Of a DNA stretch of 64,000 nucleotides, positions 42,465 through 52,611 are shown piece by piece. This DNA comes from Palsa-504 sp963808315 (lineage in GTDB: Bacteria; Actinomycetota; Actinomycetes; Streptosporangiales; Streptosporangiaceae). The position numbers and the translations under genes are program-made. The notes beneath the pieces are model-generated. The model worked only from the letters and a program-made list of their open reading frames with translations, did not search any database and was not told the origin of the DNA. The DNA lies in the NCBI GenBank assembly GCA_963808315.1, contig CAWEFK010000008.1:1-64000 (forward strand), written 5' to 3'. The first letter of the stretch is position 1. Each line of letters starts with the position of its first letter.

Positions 42465-43835
42465 CTATCGAGGAAAGAGAGCGTTGACAAGCGGAGGGGG
42501 CCGGAACTTGACGTAGGGGTCGAATGACCCGAAGCCAGACGCGGTCGCGGCGGCATTCAGGGCGCCGGGCTCGGTTTTGCCCCCCCAGCGACCGGTGTTC
42601 AGGCGGTACTGCAGTGCATTCAGCGCGGCGATGTAACCCGCGGGCTGGAAGTTGCAGTGGCCGGTCGCTTCGACGAAAGCCTGCCGGAAAAGCGGCAATG
42701 AGCCGGCCTGGATGACACGCTGGCGGTACCAGTTCTCTTGCTCAACGGGCACGAGCTGATCGTAGATGGTGTGGATGTCGAGCTCCGGTACCGACAGATG
42801 CCCGGTAACCATCGAGGTGTGCGCAAGAGTAGCGATTGCTTCCGGATCGGCGGTGATGTCGGCATTGCGGGTCAGCGTATTCAGATCGCCGCGGAGGCTG
42901 AGGCCGGCGGAATGGTAAAGGGCTCGCACTTCCGGCAGGAAGCTGCTGTGCGCCAGTTGCTGGGCGTAGTCGACACCTTTCGTGAAGGAGCTGTTACCGC
43001 CCGCGGCAACTTCGATCCAGTAGCGCGCCGAGATGATGAACGGCAGGACATAGTTGCTGATCTCGTTGTCCTGCTGCTGCTCTTGCCCGGCGTAGTCGGT
43101 TGGGGAAGGTGGCGCCGACCCGCTATACCAGGTCGGCTCGTTGAGCAACGCGGCGGCCAGCGCGATGCGCGCGCGACCTGCCGGCGTCGACTGCGCCTTT
43201 CCTGCCACTGCAGCCAGCGCCGTGGCCGCGGCGCTGGCCTGGTCCGCGCTCGCATAATTCACAAGCTGGATCTGCTGGCTGGGAGTGAGTAGTTCGTCTA
43301 TCGCATATTCGCCCTCAAGTTGGTACTCGTTGAGGTTGAGCGCGCCGCCGGCCAGTCCGCAGGTCGGTCAGTGTCCCGTCGATCCTGCCGCCAGCATCCT
43401 GGGTCTCAATGGCACTGACCAGGCCGCCCATCGACGTACCCCACGCGATGGTGCGGCGGGGCGGACCGGTGATCTGCTCCAGGGCCGCGAGCGAGGCGAA
43501 CTGATCGTGCGGCGCCGAGGCGAGCGCCCACCATGACGGGCCTGAATACGACGAGCCAACCAGCGCGTAACCCAGGCTAAGCAAATCACTCTGAGTAGTC
43601 GGGTCGGGTGCGTCCTTCGCGGTCAGGGGGCCGAACCCGTGGCTGTACAAGATGACCGTACCGTTCCACGAAGCGGGCACGTCGGCGACCCATATCGCTC
43701 CGTCAGGTAGCGAGCCCGTGTAATGCGTACTGGCTGGTCAGACGCCGCGGAAGCGGTGCTAGGAATGAAGGAAGCCGTAACGAATACGACCACGATAACT
43801 GCGTACACAATACACAGCAGGCGCTTGCGGCGCAT
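42465..43835 (-). CDS. Secreted alpha/beta hydrolase (esterase/lipase-like), two frame breaks
   Basis: About 455 residues. The N-terminus MRRKRLLCIVYAVIVVVFV followed by TASFIPSTASAA is a Sec signal peptide, so the enzyme is exported. After a break near 43725 the frame gives GSLPDGAIWVADVPASWNGT, VILYSHGFGP (oxyanion region) and TIAWGTSMGGLVSAIE, where Ser of GTSMGG is the expected nucleophile. A second break near 43345 leads to ALNLNEYQLEGEYAIDELL and a helical C-terminal part with TGHCNFQPAGYIAALNAL (candidate catalytic His). The substrate is unknown; polymer-derived or phenolic esters are possible given the neighbourhood. Confidence 0.75.
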
Positions 43836-44234
43836 GAGAAAGTCCCCTTGGCTGAGGCAGCAAATACTGGGAGCGTATACGAGCAGAAATCAGTATCCTC
43901 CCGCGCTTCCGCCCAGTGAGAGTGGCCGGATGCGGGACGAGAATGGCGCGGATGACAAAGTCCTATGCGTGACAGCTGGAGATCCGGCATTTCTTCGCGG
44001 TTTATAAGGGGTGGAGCCGGGCAAGAGCACCCGGACTAGTGGCAGCAACCGAACTCCTGGTCAGATCGTGCGCTTCCGCTGCACGGAAGACTGGCTGTGG
44101 GCAGATGCTCCAGCGGGCATCGTGTTCTTCACGACGTCCGCCCTGGCCTGGTCGGAAGGTGTATAGCCACGGGCGCTGACGAAGGAGGCAGGACATGACG
44201 GCAAGGATGACCCCTGCGCTGCATCGAGCATGCG
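43836..44234. other. Intergenic stretch upstream of the secreted hydrolase, no intact gene
   Basis: About 400 bp. It should contain the leftward promoter of the hydrolase gene. Short open frames on both strands have no recognisable family. The right end runs into the CoA-transferase remnant, and missing N-terminal parts of that gene would be expected here, but I could not identify them. Confidence 0.45.
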
Positions 44235-44735
44235 CCGACCCCATCGGGTGCTCGTCGTCGAGGTATCGGATCGGGTCGATACCCTCAGTTGTCGCCACGT
44301 TGCTTGCGGAAGGCGACGGCGGAGACTACGGCAGCCATTCGGAACTATTTACGCCCCGGTCTCATGAAGCTACACCAAGCTGGTAAGATAACGAACCGTA
44401 AAAGTCAATTCGATGGCGTTTCTGTGACTAGTTTCGCCGCCGGGAACCGAGAGCTGACGGTAACGATGACGTAGCCTTCTTGCCAGTGGATATCGTGAAC
44501 TCCCCGGCAATCATACACCAGAACCGCTCGTCTATCACTATTAACGGAGCTATTTCAGTAGATATCCGCGGCCAAGTTGTAGCTGACACCATAGCTGCAG
44601 GGGCTTACCGTCCGTCAGCGCGGCGAGACGCTAGCGGCTATCGCGCACCCGGCGTTCCGCGAAAACCTCCGGGCCGCCGCCCAGCGAGCCAGCGGCGGTC
44701 GCTCGCCAGTGCCCTTCGGGCAGGATCAAGACTGA
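44235..44735 (+). pseudogene. Remnant of an acetyl-CoA hydrolase / CoA-transferase
   Basis: Three frames in order give the C-terminal half of a 4-hydroxybutyrate-type CoA-transferase: RIGSIPSVVATLLAEG and GDYGSHSELF, then GLMKLHQAGKITNRKSQFDG and VSVTSFAAGNREL, then FLPVDIVNSPAIIHQNRSSI and TINGAISVDIRGQVVADTI, and finally LTVRQRGETLAAIAHPAFRE ending at a stop at 44733-44735. Between VVADTI (about 44597) and LTVRQRG (about 44607) roughly 75 residues expected in the family are absent, and the N-terminal half is missing. Internal deletion, 5' truncation and at least two frame changes mean the gene is dead, not merely mis-sequenced, unless the assembly collapsed here. Confidence 0.75.
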
Positions 44736-44754
44736 TCATGAAAGGGGGTGGCGG

Positions 44755-45540
44755 GTGCTTCCTTCATCGCTGCGGGTCGAGCTGAACGATGACGTGGCCG
44801 TCCTTCGGCTGTGCCGGTCGGCGAAGCGGAACGCTCTGGACGACGACACCGTCCTGGGCATCGAGGAGTTTTTCTCCGCGCCGCCGGAACAGGCGCGCGC
44901 GGTGGTCCTGGACAGCGAGGGCGATCATTTCTCGGCGGGCCTGGATCTGTCCGAGCTGACCGAGCGAGATGTGTTCGCGGGACTGGAGCACTCGATGATG
45001 TGGCACCGGGCTTTCGACCGGATCGAGTCCGGCCGGCTGCCGGTGATTGCCGTGCTCCGGGGGGCGGTCGTGGGCGGGGGGCTCGAGCTGGCCTGCGCCG
45101 CGCACATCCGGGTCGCGGAGGACACGGCGTTTTACGCCCTGCCCGAGGGCCAGCACGGGTTGTTCGTGGGAGGCGGCGGATCCGTCCGGGTGCCACGGCT
45201 GATCGGTGCGCACCGGATGGCCGACATGATGCTCACCGGGCGGGTCCTTGACGCGCGAGAGGGCCACGAGGCCGGGCTGTCCCACTACCTGACCGGCCTG
45301 GGAGAGGGGGCCGCCAAGGCCATGGAGCTGGCGACCCGGATGGCGACCAACTCCCCGGTGACGAATTTCGCCGTGCTGCAGGCACTTCCGCGGATCGCTC
45401 AGGCCAACCCGGCGGAGGGTTACCTGCTTGAGTCACTGATGGCGGCAGTCGCCGGCGGAAGCGCGGAGGCCAAAACCCGGATGCGCGCCTTCCTGGAAGG
45501 GCGGGCGGGCAAGGTCCAACGGCAGGAGTCGCACCCGTGA
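44755..45540 (+). CDS. Enoyl-CoA hydratase/isomerase family protein
   Basis: 261 residues from a GTG at 44755 with a GGGGGTGG ribosome-binding site. Crotonase motifs: SEGDHFSAGLDLSELTERDV (first oxyanion segment), IAVLRGAVVGGGLELACAAH (second oxyanion segment) and AFYALPEGQHGLFVGGGGSV, with Glu in LPEGQ at a catalytic position. The family hydrates 2-enoyl-CoA or performs related CoA-ester chemistry, including aromatic side-chain shortening (feruloyl-CoA). It overlaps the acetoacetyl-CoA ligase gene by 4 bp, forming the start of a four-gene operon. Confidence 0.87.
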   Translation: MLPSSLRVELNDDVAVLRLCRSAKRNALDDDTVLGIEEFFSAPPEQARAVVLDSEGDHFSAGLDLSELTERDVFAGLEHSMMWHRAFDRIESGRLPVIAVLRGAVVGGGLELACAAHIRVAEDTAFYALPEGQHGLFVGGGGSVRVPRLIGAHRMADMMLTGRVLDAREGHEAGLSHYLTGLGEGAAKAMELATRMATNSPVTNFAVLQALPRIAQANPAEGYLLESLMAAVAGGSAEAKTRMRAFLEGRAGKVQRQESHP

Positions 45541-47523
45541 ACGGCGAGGCGGGCGCCGGGGAGGCCCTGGAGGTGCTGCGGCTCCCGGCCCCGGACGTCA
45601 TGGAGCACACCGAGATCGGTCGTTACCTGCGCTGGCTGGCGGATAAGCGCGGCCTTCGCTTCACCACCCACGACCAGCTGCACCACTGGTCGGTCACGGA
45701 CCTGGACGGGTTCTGGTCCTCGATCTGGGAATTCTTCGGCGTTCAGTCACATGCGCCGTACCAGGCCGTGCTGGCGAGCCGGGCGATGCCCGGAGCCAGC
45801 TGGTTCCCGGGAGCGCGGCTGAACTACGCCGAGCATGCCCTGGCCGGCGCCGGCCAGGGCGACGACGCGGTCGCCGTGATCGCGCATTCGCAGACCCGGC
45901 CTGCCGTCGGTGTCACCTTCGGCGAACTCCGCCGCCAGGTCAGCGCGGCACGCGCCGGGCTGCGCCGCCTGGGTGTCGGCCCGGGGGACCGGGTGGCCGG
46001 TTACCTGCCGAACATACCGGAGACGCTGGTGGCGTTCCTGGCCACCGCGAGCCTGGGCGCGACCTGGGCCAGCTGCGCGCCGGAGTTCGGTGCGCCCAGC
46101 GTCGTCGACCGCTTCGGGCAGATCGAGCCGAAGGTTCTGTTCGCGATCACCGGCTACGGCTACGGGGAGAAACACATCGACCGGAGCGCGGATGTGGCGG
46201 CCATCAGGAAGGGCCTGCCGACGGTCGAGAACGTGGTGCACGTCCCGTACGGGCCGGGCGAGCTACCGGACGCGCTGTCCTGGGACGGGCTGCTGGCCGA
46301 CGCGGACAAACTCTCCTTCGAGCCGGTCCGCTTCGATCATCCCCTCTGCGTGCTGTTCTCCTCCGGCACCACGGGCAAACCGAAGGCCATCATCCACGGA
46401 CACGGCGGGATCCTGCTCGAGCACCTCAAGAACAACGCGCTGAGCTGGGACCTAGCCGCTGGCGACCGGATGCTCTGGTTCTCTACGACCGCCTGGATGA
46501 TGTGGAACGCCCTGGTGTCCGCGCTGCTCAACGGGGCGTCGATCGTGATGATCGACGGCAATCCGCTCTATCCCGACATCAACTGGCAGTGGCGGCTGGC
46601 GCAGGAGACCGGCGCGACGCTCATGGGGGCAAGCCCCGGGTATCTCATGGCCTGCCGGAAGGCCGGCGTGCAGCCGGCCAGGAGCTTCGGGCTGTCCCGG
46701 CTGCGGCAGCTCGGCGCGGCCGGCAGCCCGCTCCCGGTCGAGGGATACCGCTGGGTGTCAGAGCAGTTCGGCTCCCGGGTGCTGCTCAACGTGGGCAGCG
46801 GGGGCACCGATCTGTGCACCGGGATCGTGCAGGGCAGCCCGCTGCTGCCGGTATGGGCCGGCGAGATCTCCGGCGCCTGCCTGGGCGTGGATGCCATGGC
46901 CCTCGACGAGCAGGGCCGAGCGCGTGGTCGGCCAGCTCGGTGAGCTCGTCATCGCCTCGCCGATGCCGTCGATGCCCGTCGGATTCTGGGGCGATGCGGA
47001 CGGTTCCCGGTACTCCTCCACCTACTTCGAGGACTTCCCCGGCGTCTGGCGGCACGGGGACTGGATCCGGTTCTCCGCGGCCGGCAGCTGCGTCATCGCG
47101 GGTCGCTCCGATGCCACGCTGAACCGCGGCGGGGTGCGGCTGGGCACCGCGGAGTTCTACCGCGTGGTAGAGGAGTTGCCTGAGGTCCTCGACAGCCTCG
47201 TCGTGCACATCGAGGACCCGTCGGGCGGCCACGGGGAGCTGCTGCTGTTCGTACAGCTCCGGGAGAAGGCCGAACTCGACGACGCGCTCCGGCGCACCAT
47301 CGCGACGCTGCTGCGGACCTCGCTGTCCCCCAGGCATATCCCGGACAGCATCACCGCCGTCCCGGCCATCCCGCGCAACCGCACCGGCAAGAAGCTCGAG
47401 CTGCCGGTCAAGAAGATCCTTCAGGGCGCCCGGCCCGACGATGTGGTGAGCCGGGACGTCCTCGCGGATCCCGCAGCACTGGATGCCTACGTCGCTCAGG
47501 CGGCCGATCGGAGATCGATATGA
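45537..47523 (+). CDS. Acetoacetate-CoA ligase, one frame break
   Basis: About 660 residues. N-terminal ANL-family linker (EIGRYLRWLADKRGL, FGVQSHAPYQAVLASRAMPG) and ARLNYAEHALAG match acetoacetyl-CoA synthetase. The AMP-binding loop is LFSSGTTGKPKAIIHGHGGI, with LLNVGSGGTDLCTG as the adenine motif, and the C-terminal Lys lies in NRTGKKLELPVKK. The frame shifts near 46915; the other frame continues VGQLGELVIASPMPSMPVGF. The enzyme activates acetoacetate (or a related 3-oxoacid) to its CoA ester with ATP. Overlaps with both neighbours (4 bp each) show a tight operon with an enoyl-CoA hydratase and a 3-hydroxyacyl-CoA dehydrogenase. Confidence 0.87.
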
Positions 47524-48465
47524 ACGAATCGCCCGTGCAGCGGGTCGCGATCGTCGGAACCGGCGTGATCGGGGCCAGCTGGGCGGCGCACTTCCTGGCG
47601 CACGGGCTCGACGTCGTCGCCACCGATCCGGCGCCCGGCGCCGAGAGCCGGCTGCGGGCCGAGGTGCAGGCCTGCTGGCCATTGCTCGAACAGCTCGGCC
47701 TGGCCGACGGCGCCTCACCGGATCGGCTCTCGTTCACCGGCGATCCGGCCGCCGCCGTGGCCGACGCCGATTTCGTGCAGGAGAACGGCCCTGAGCGCGA
47801 GGATGTCAAGCATGCGCTGTTCGACGTCCTGGACGGCGCCGCGGCGCCGGGGGTCGTCCTGGCCAGCAGTTCGTCCGGGCTGCTGCCCAGCGCCATTGCC
47901 CGTGGCTGCTCACGGCACCCCGAGCGGGTCCTGATCGGGCATCCGTTCAACCCGCCGCACCTGATTCCGCTGGTCGAGGTGGTCCCGGGCGAGAAGACGG
48001 CCGCGGCGGCCGCCACGGCCGCGATGGCTTTCTACACGGCCGTCGGCAAGCGGCCGATCCTGCTGCGCAGGGAACTGCCCGGGCACGTCGCCAACCGGCT
48101 CCAGGCCGCGCTCTGGCGAGAGGCCTACTCGCTGGTCGAGCGCGGGATCGCGAGCGTCAGCGACATCGACACCGCGATCTCGCAAGGGCCTGGCCTGCGC
48201 TGGGCGGTGCTTGGACCGTTTGTCAACCAGCACCTATCCGGTGGCCCGGGCGGCCTGGCCCACGTGCTCGAGCACCTCGGACCGCCGATGGTCGGAGTGG
48301 TGGCAGGACCTCGGGAACCCGCAGCTAACCCCCGAGCTGGCGCGGCTCCTCGTCGCCGGGGTCGACGAGGAACTGGCCGGGATCGACCAGGCCCGGCTCG
48401 TCGCCGACCGCGACCGGTTGCTGAATATGCTGCTGACCGCCAAGACGGACAGTTCGCTGCCCTGA
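47520..48465 (+). CDS. 3-hydroxyacyl-CoA dehydrogenase (3-hydroxybutyryl-CoA / carnitine dehydrogenase type), one frame break
   Basis: About 315 residues. The NAD site is RVAIVGTGVIGASWAAHFLA; catalytic Ser/His region includes GVVLASSSSGLLPSAIARG and VLIGHPFNPPHLIPLVEVVP with the His-Pro-Phe-Asn-Pro-Pro motif. The C-terminal helical domain starts LPGHVANRLQAALWREAYSL. The frame changes near 48290; the correct end reads WQDLGNPQLTPELARLLVAG. This length and motif set fit L-carnitine dehydrogenase/hydroxyacyl-CoA dehydrogenases. It is coupled to the ligase gene by ATGA. Confidence 0.85.
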
Positions 48466-48483
48466 TCACGGAGGATGCCCCGC

Positions 48484-49384
48484 ATGCTGGATCCCGAGAC
48501 GCTGGTCGCGATCGACGTCCACGTCCACGTCGAACAGGACGGCCACGGCCGCTTCGCCCTGGACCAGGAATTGCTTGATGCCTCGGCCAGCTATTTCTCC
48601 TCGAGCGAGCACCGGACCCCGACACTGGCCCATATCGCCGCGCATTACCGCGAGCGCCGGATCGGGGCCGTGGTATTCACGGTCGACGCGACGACCGCGA
48701 CCGGCCACCCGGCCCTGTCGAGCGAGGAAATCGCCGATCTCGCCGCGGAGCACGCCGACGTGCTCATCCCGTTCGGATCGGTTGATCCCCACGGCGGCAC
48801 GACGGCCGTCCGGCAGGCCCGCGCGCTGGTGACCGGCCACGGCGTCCGCGGCTTCAAGTTCCACCCCAGCCTGCAGGCCTTCGAACCCAACGATCGCCGC
48901 TACTACCCGCTCTATGAGGAGCTGCAGGCACTGGGCGTAGTCGCGCTCTTCCACACCGGGCAGACCGGGATCGGCGCGGGCTTGCCCGGCGGCCGCGGGA
49001 TCAAACTGCGATACTCGGCGCCCATGCTGCTCGATGACGTGGCCGCGGACTTCCCGCAGCTGACCATCGTCCTGGCGCATCCCTCCGTGCCATGGCAGGA
49101 CGAGGCGATCTCGATCGCCACCCACAAGGCCAACGTCTACATCGACCTATCCGGGTGGTCACCGAAGTATTTCCCGCCCCAGCTGGTCCGCGCCGCCAAC
49201 ACCATGCTCAGCCGCAAGGTCATGTTCGGCTCCGACTTTCCCCTCCTGACCCCGGACCGCTGGATGGAGGATTTCGCCGGGCTCGACATCAAGCCCGGCA
49301 TCCGCCCGCTGATCCTGAAGGACAATGCCGCGCGGATGCTCGGCCTCGAAGCCCCCGCCTCAGGTCAGCGGCAGCCCGACGTAG
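48484..49384 (+). CDS. Amidohydrolase-family (ACMSD-like TIM barrel) protein
   Basis: About 295-300 residues. The first metal motif VAIDVHVHVEQDGHG (H-x-H), substrate-side GVRGFKFHPSLQAFEPND, HTGQTGIGAGLPGG, LAHPSVPWQDEAI and the Asp in VMFGSDFPLLTPDRWMEDF are all present, as in amidohydrolase_2 decarboxylases and hydrolases. ATG 48484 is preferred because GGAGG is nine bases upstream. After NAARMLGLEAP the open frame runs far into the convergent pobA gene; a one-base slip in a C run near 49352 gives a stop at 49384, a more likely end. It follows the dehydrogenase gene by 18 bp, so it is the last gene of the CoA operon. Confidence 0.78.
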
Positions 49385-50532
49385 TTCTCCGCCAGCACCT
49401 TGGCGGCCGACGGCGTGCTGGTGATCATCTCCAGTTCGGCGATCTGGCGGCGCAGGTCGAAGTCGGTCGCGTCGGAGAAGCGGTGCAGCATGGAGGTCAT
49501 CCACCAGGAGAAGTGCTGGGCCCGCCAGACCCGCCGCAGCACCGTACTGGTGTAGGCCTCGAGCAGGCCGGTGTCGTTGGCCTCGTAAAAGGCGCCGAGC
49601 GCCCGGTCGAGCACGTGTACGTCGGCGATGGCCAGGTTGAGGCCCTTGGCGCCGGTCGGCGGCACGGTGTGGGCGGCGTCGCCGGCCAGGTAGAGCCGGC
49701 CGTACTGCATGGGCTCGCAGACGAAGCTGCGGAATTGCAGGATGGCCCGGGCGAAGATCTTGCCGGTCTTGAGCGTGGCGCCCACGCCACCGACCCGGGC
49801 ACCGATCTCGTCCCAGATCTGGTCATCGGACCAGTCACCGGGATCGGTGGCCGGGTCGCACTGGAAGTACAGCCGCTGCACGCTGGGTGACCGGGTGGAG
49901 ATCAGGGCGAAGCCGCGGTCAGAGTGGGCGTAGATCAGCTCATCGGAGGACGGCGGGGCCTCGGCGAGGATCCCGAACCAGGCGAAGGGGTACTGGCGGA
50001 AAAAATCGGTGCGGATCGCGCCCTCGGGAATGAGGAAGCGGGTGTAGGTCTGCGACCCGTCGCACCCGGCGACGAAGTCGCACTCGATGTGCTGGTCCCG
50101 GCCGTCCTGCCTGAAGCCGATGGTGGGCCGGTCACCGGTGAGGCCTGTCACGGTGGTGCCGGTGATGCCGAAACGGATGTCCCCGCCGTCGGCCAGCCGC
50201 CGGGCGATCAGGTCCTTGAGCACCTCGTGCTGGGGATACACGGTCACGGCCCGGCCGGACAGCTCGTGCAGGTCGATCCGGTGGATCGCGCCGGAGAAGG
50301 CCAGGTTGACGCCGTGGTGGACGGACCCGTCGCGGAGCATCCGCATCCCCACCCCGGTCTGTTTCATCAGGTCAGTGGTGCCCTGCTCGAGCACGCCCGC
50401 CTTGATGGTCTCTTCGATGTCCTCCCTGGTCCTGGTGTCGATCACCACCGACTCGATACCCCGCAAGTGCAGCAGGTGTGACAGCATCAGGCCCGCCGGG
50501 CCGGCGCCGACAATCCCGACTTGGGTTCGCAT
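49360..50532 (-). CDS. pobA: 4-hydroxybenzoate 3-monooxygenase
   Basis: 390 residues, full length for PobA. Motifs: TQVGIVGAGPAGLMLSHLLH (FAD Rossmann), IKAGVLEQGTTDLMKQTGVG (PobA-specific substrate loop), DFVAGCDGSQTYTR (DG motif) and GRLYLAGDAAHTVPPTGAKG (second FAD motif). It hydroxylates 4-hydroxybenzoate to protocatechuate with NAD(P)H and O2. The start at 50532 lies inside the 3' end of the Rieske oxygenase gene (46-bp overlap) with AGGAGG just upstream, so it is the last gene of the P450-reductase-Rieske-pobA operon. This is the most specific substrate assignment in the window. Confidence 0.93.
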   Translation of the reverse strand: MRTQVGIVGAGPAGLMLSHLLHLRGIESVVIDTRTREDIEETIKAGVLEQGTTDLMKQTGVGMRMLRDGSVHHGVNLAFSGAIHRIDLHELSGRAVTVYPQHEVLKDLIARRLADGGDIRFGITGTTVTGLTGDRPTIGFRQDGRDQHIECDFVAGCDGSQTYTRFLIPEGAIRTDFFRQYPFAWFGILAEAPPSSDELIYAHSDRGFALISTRSPSVQRLYFQCDPATDPGDWSDDQIWDEIGARVGGVGATLKTGKIFARAILQFRSFVCEPMQYGRLYLAGDAAHTVPPTGAKGLNLAIADVHVLDRALGAFYEANDTGLLEAYTSTVLRRVWRAQHFSWWMTSMLHRFSDATDFDLRRQIAELEMITSTPSAAKVLAENYVGLPLT

Positions 50533-51581
50533 TGCTCCTCCTGGTTGCGCTGTGTTTCGCGGTAGAGCATGTCCTCGATGATGCGGAGCGCGCGCAGCCC
50601 GGCCACGTCCGCGGAGACATTGAACTCCTCGCCGGCACCGAAACGGTCGGCGCGAGCCTGGATCGCCTCGAGCAGCCGCTTATCGGCGGTCAGCGTCGCG
50701 CGGTGCACGTCTCGGAGCCGTTCGGAAACCTCGGGCTTACCGGTCAGGTAGTTGCGGGACACCTGCCAGTGCACGACCGTGCTGCGCGGGCCGAGCGGGG
50801 TGAAGGCGCGGGTCAGGATCTTGTCGTAGGACCCGGCCCCGTCGCCGCCGTCACCGGTGGCGAACACGTGCATCCGGTCGACGTGCAAGCCGGGAGAGAC
50901 GAATTCCCCCGATTCCCGCTGGACGTAGTCGCGGTCCCGCGGCAGGCCGGTGGTCTGCGCCTGCCAGTCCACCAGGGGCGAAGGGGGGAAGTCGCGGTAG
51001 TACGACACGGTCGTCTCCGTCACCTCTATCTCGAGCCGGGGCGGGGTCCCCAGGTAGGGGCTCGGTGACAGTCCCGGATGCACGTGCGGGAAATGCGTGA
51101 GGTCGAGGGCATTCTCGTGCAGCAGCAGGTAATTCGCCTCGACCAGCAGCGTCTCGCCGAACGTGGCCCAGCCCGTATCGTGCAGCCACGGCAGGGCCGG
51201 CGGGTCGGACAGCGCCGAGGTGGCGGGATAACCCATCCAGATCCAAACGAACGGTGGTTCATCCCGGACCGGAAACGATCGAGCCCGCGCTCCGTACGGC
51301 ACGTTCTCCTGGGCAGGCACCCGCACGCACCGGCCGTCGGGCCCGAACGCCATGCCGTGATATCCGCAGACCACCTCATCGTCGCTCGCGGTGCCGTAGG
51401 ACAACGGCAGCGACCGGTGCGGGCAGCGGTCTTCCAGCGCGGCCACCGCGCCGGAACGGAGCCGGTAGAGCAGCACCGGCTGGCCGAGCACGGTCCGGCC
51501 GAGCAGCCCGCGGCCGACCTCGTCACTGGTGGCCGCCACATACCAGCAGTTCAGCGGGTAATTACCTGCCAGAGGGGACAC
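50487..51581 (-). CDS. VanA-like Rieske non-haem iron oxygenase (aromatic O-demethylase type)
   Basis: About 364 residues from GTG 51581, which has GGAG six bases upstream. The Rieske cluster ligands are EDRCPHRSLPLSYGT (C-x-H) and VVCGYHGMAFGPDG (C-x2-H). Mononuclear iron ligands are in ENALDLTHFPHVHPG. N-terminal YPLNCWYVAATSDEVGRGLL is typical of vanillate O-demethylase oxygenase and toluene-sulfonate oxygenase relatives. A demethylase would convert a methoxy-benzoate to the phenol plus formaldehyde. Its electron donor is very likely the VanB-like reductase encoded 11 bp upstream. Exact substrate (vanillate, veratrate, methoxybenzoate) is open. Confidence 0.87.
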   Translation of the reverse strand: MSPLAGNYPLNCWYVAATSDEVGRGLLGRTVLGQPVLLYRLRSGAVAALEDRCPHRSLPLSYGTASDDEVVCGYHGMAFGPDGRCVRVPAQENVPYGARARSFPVRDEPPFVWIWMGYPATSALSDPPALPWLHDTGWATFGETLLVEANYLLLHENALDLTHFPHVHPGLSPSPYLGTPPRLEIEVTETTVSYYRDFPPSPLVDWQAQTTGLPRDRDYVQRESGEFVSPGLHVDRMHVFATGDGGDGAGSYDKILTRAFTPLGPRSTVVHWQVSRNYLTGKPEVSERLRDVHRATLTADKRLLEAIQARADRFGAGEEFNVSADVAGLRALRIIEDMLYRETQRNQEEQCEPKSGLSAPARRA

Positions 51582-51592
51582 CGTGGCTCCAA

Positions 51593-52562
51593 TCACAGGT
51601 CGAGCACGAGCCGCTCGGAACGGCAACGGGAAACGCAGATCATCATGTACTCGCCGGCTTCGCGGTCTTCGGGGGTCAGCACCGAATCGCGATGGTCAAT
51701 CTCGCCGGCGATCACTTCCTGCTCGCAGGTGCCGCAGGTGCCGATACGGCAGGAGGACAGCAGGCTGATGCCGGCTCGCTCGACCACCTCGAGAATCGTC
51801 TGGTCCGCGGGGACCACGGTGGTGATGCCCGAGCGCTGCAGCACCAGCTCGAACGGCGAGTCCGCGGCGGCCGCGGGCTCCGCGGGCTTGGGCGCGAAAC
51901 GCTCCACGTGCAATGCCCCCGGCGGCCACCCCGCGCACTGGCTCTCGACCGCGGCCAGCAGCTGCTCCGGCCCGCAGCAGTAGACCAGGGTGTCCGGCCG
52001 CGGATCGCCCAGGATGGCCGGCAGGTCCAGCAGGCCCTCCTCGTCCTGCGGCCACACCCGCACCCGGTCGCCATGGCGGGCCAGCTCATCAGCGAACGCC
52101 ATCGACGCCCGCTGCCGTCCCCCGTAGGCGAGGGTCCACGGCACCCCGCGCTGCTGCGCGGACTCGATCATCGGCAGCAGCGGGGTGATGCCGATGCCGC
52201 CGGCCACGAAGATGTAGCGGGGCGCGTCGACGAGCGCGAAGTGGTTGCGCGGGCCCGCGCACTCGCACCGGCGAGCCCTCCTTCAACCCATCGTGGACGA
52301 ACCGCGACCCGCCGCTGCTGTCCGGGGCCCGGAGCACGCCGATGCGGAAGCTGGTGCGGTCCCGCAGCGCGCCGCACAGGGAATACTGGCGCGTCAGCCC
52401 CTCGTCGAGCACCAGGTCGATGTGCGCGCCGGGCGTCCAGCCCGGCAGCGTGCCGCCCGCCGGGTCGGCCAGGGTCAGGGCGACGACATCGGTGGCCACC
52501 GTTTCCCGGCGGACCACCACCAGGTCCCCCTCGTGCTCCCGGTAGACCGCGTCACCGGACAT
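51593..52562 (-). CDS. VanB-like phthalate-dioxygenase-type reductase, one frame break
   Basis: About 323 residues. Domain order is flavin domain (TRQYSLCGALRDRTSFRIGV with the R-x-Y-S motif), NAD domain (AGGIGITPLLPMIESAQQRG; YCCGPEQLLAAVE) and a C-terminal plant-type [2Fe-2S] domain with ligands in LLSSCRIGTCGTCEQEVIAG (C-x4-C-x2-C) and the last Cys in EYMMICVSRC. This order is that of VanB/PDR class IA reductases, not of the GcoB reductase, which has its ferredoxin at the N-terminus. The frame slips near 52250; the repaired frame reads NHFALVDAPRYIFVAGG. It sits between the P450 and Rieske genes and could supply both. Confidence 0.85.
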
Positions 52563-52611
52563 CGGGCAGCTCCTTCGCGATCAGCCTCGGGGGAGGTCAG
52601 TCTTCGGGCGG

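Noticed and set aside
49385..49890. Long C-terminal extension of the amidohydrolase over pobA
   Set aside because: It is antisense to the conserved PobA sequence; the enzyme family ends near NAARMLGL.
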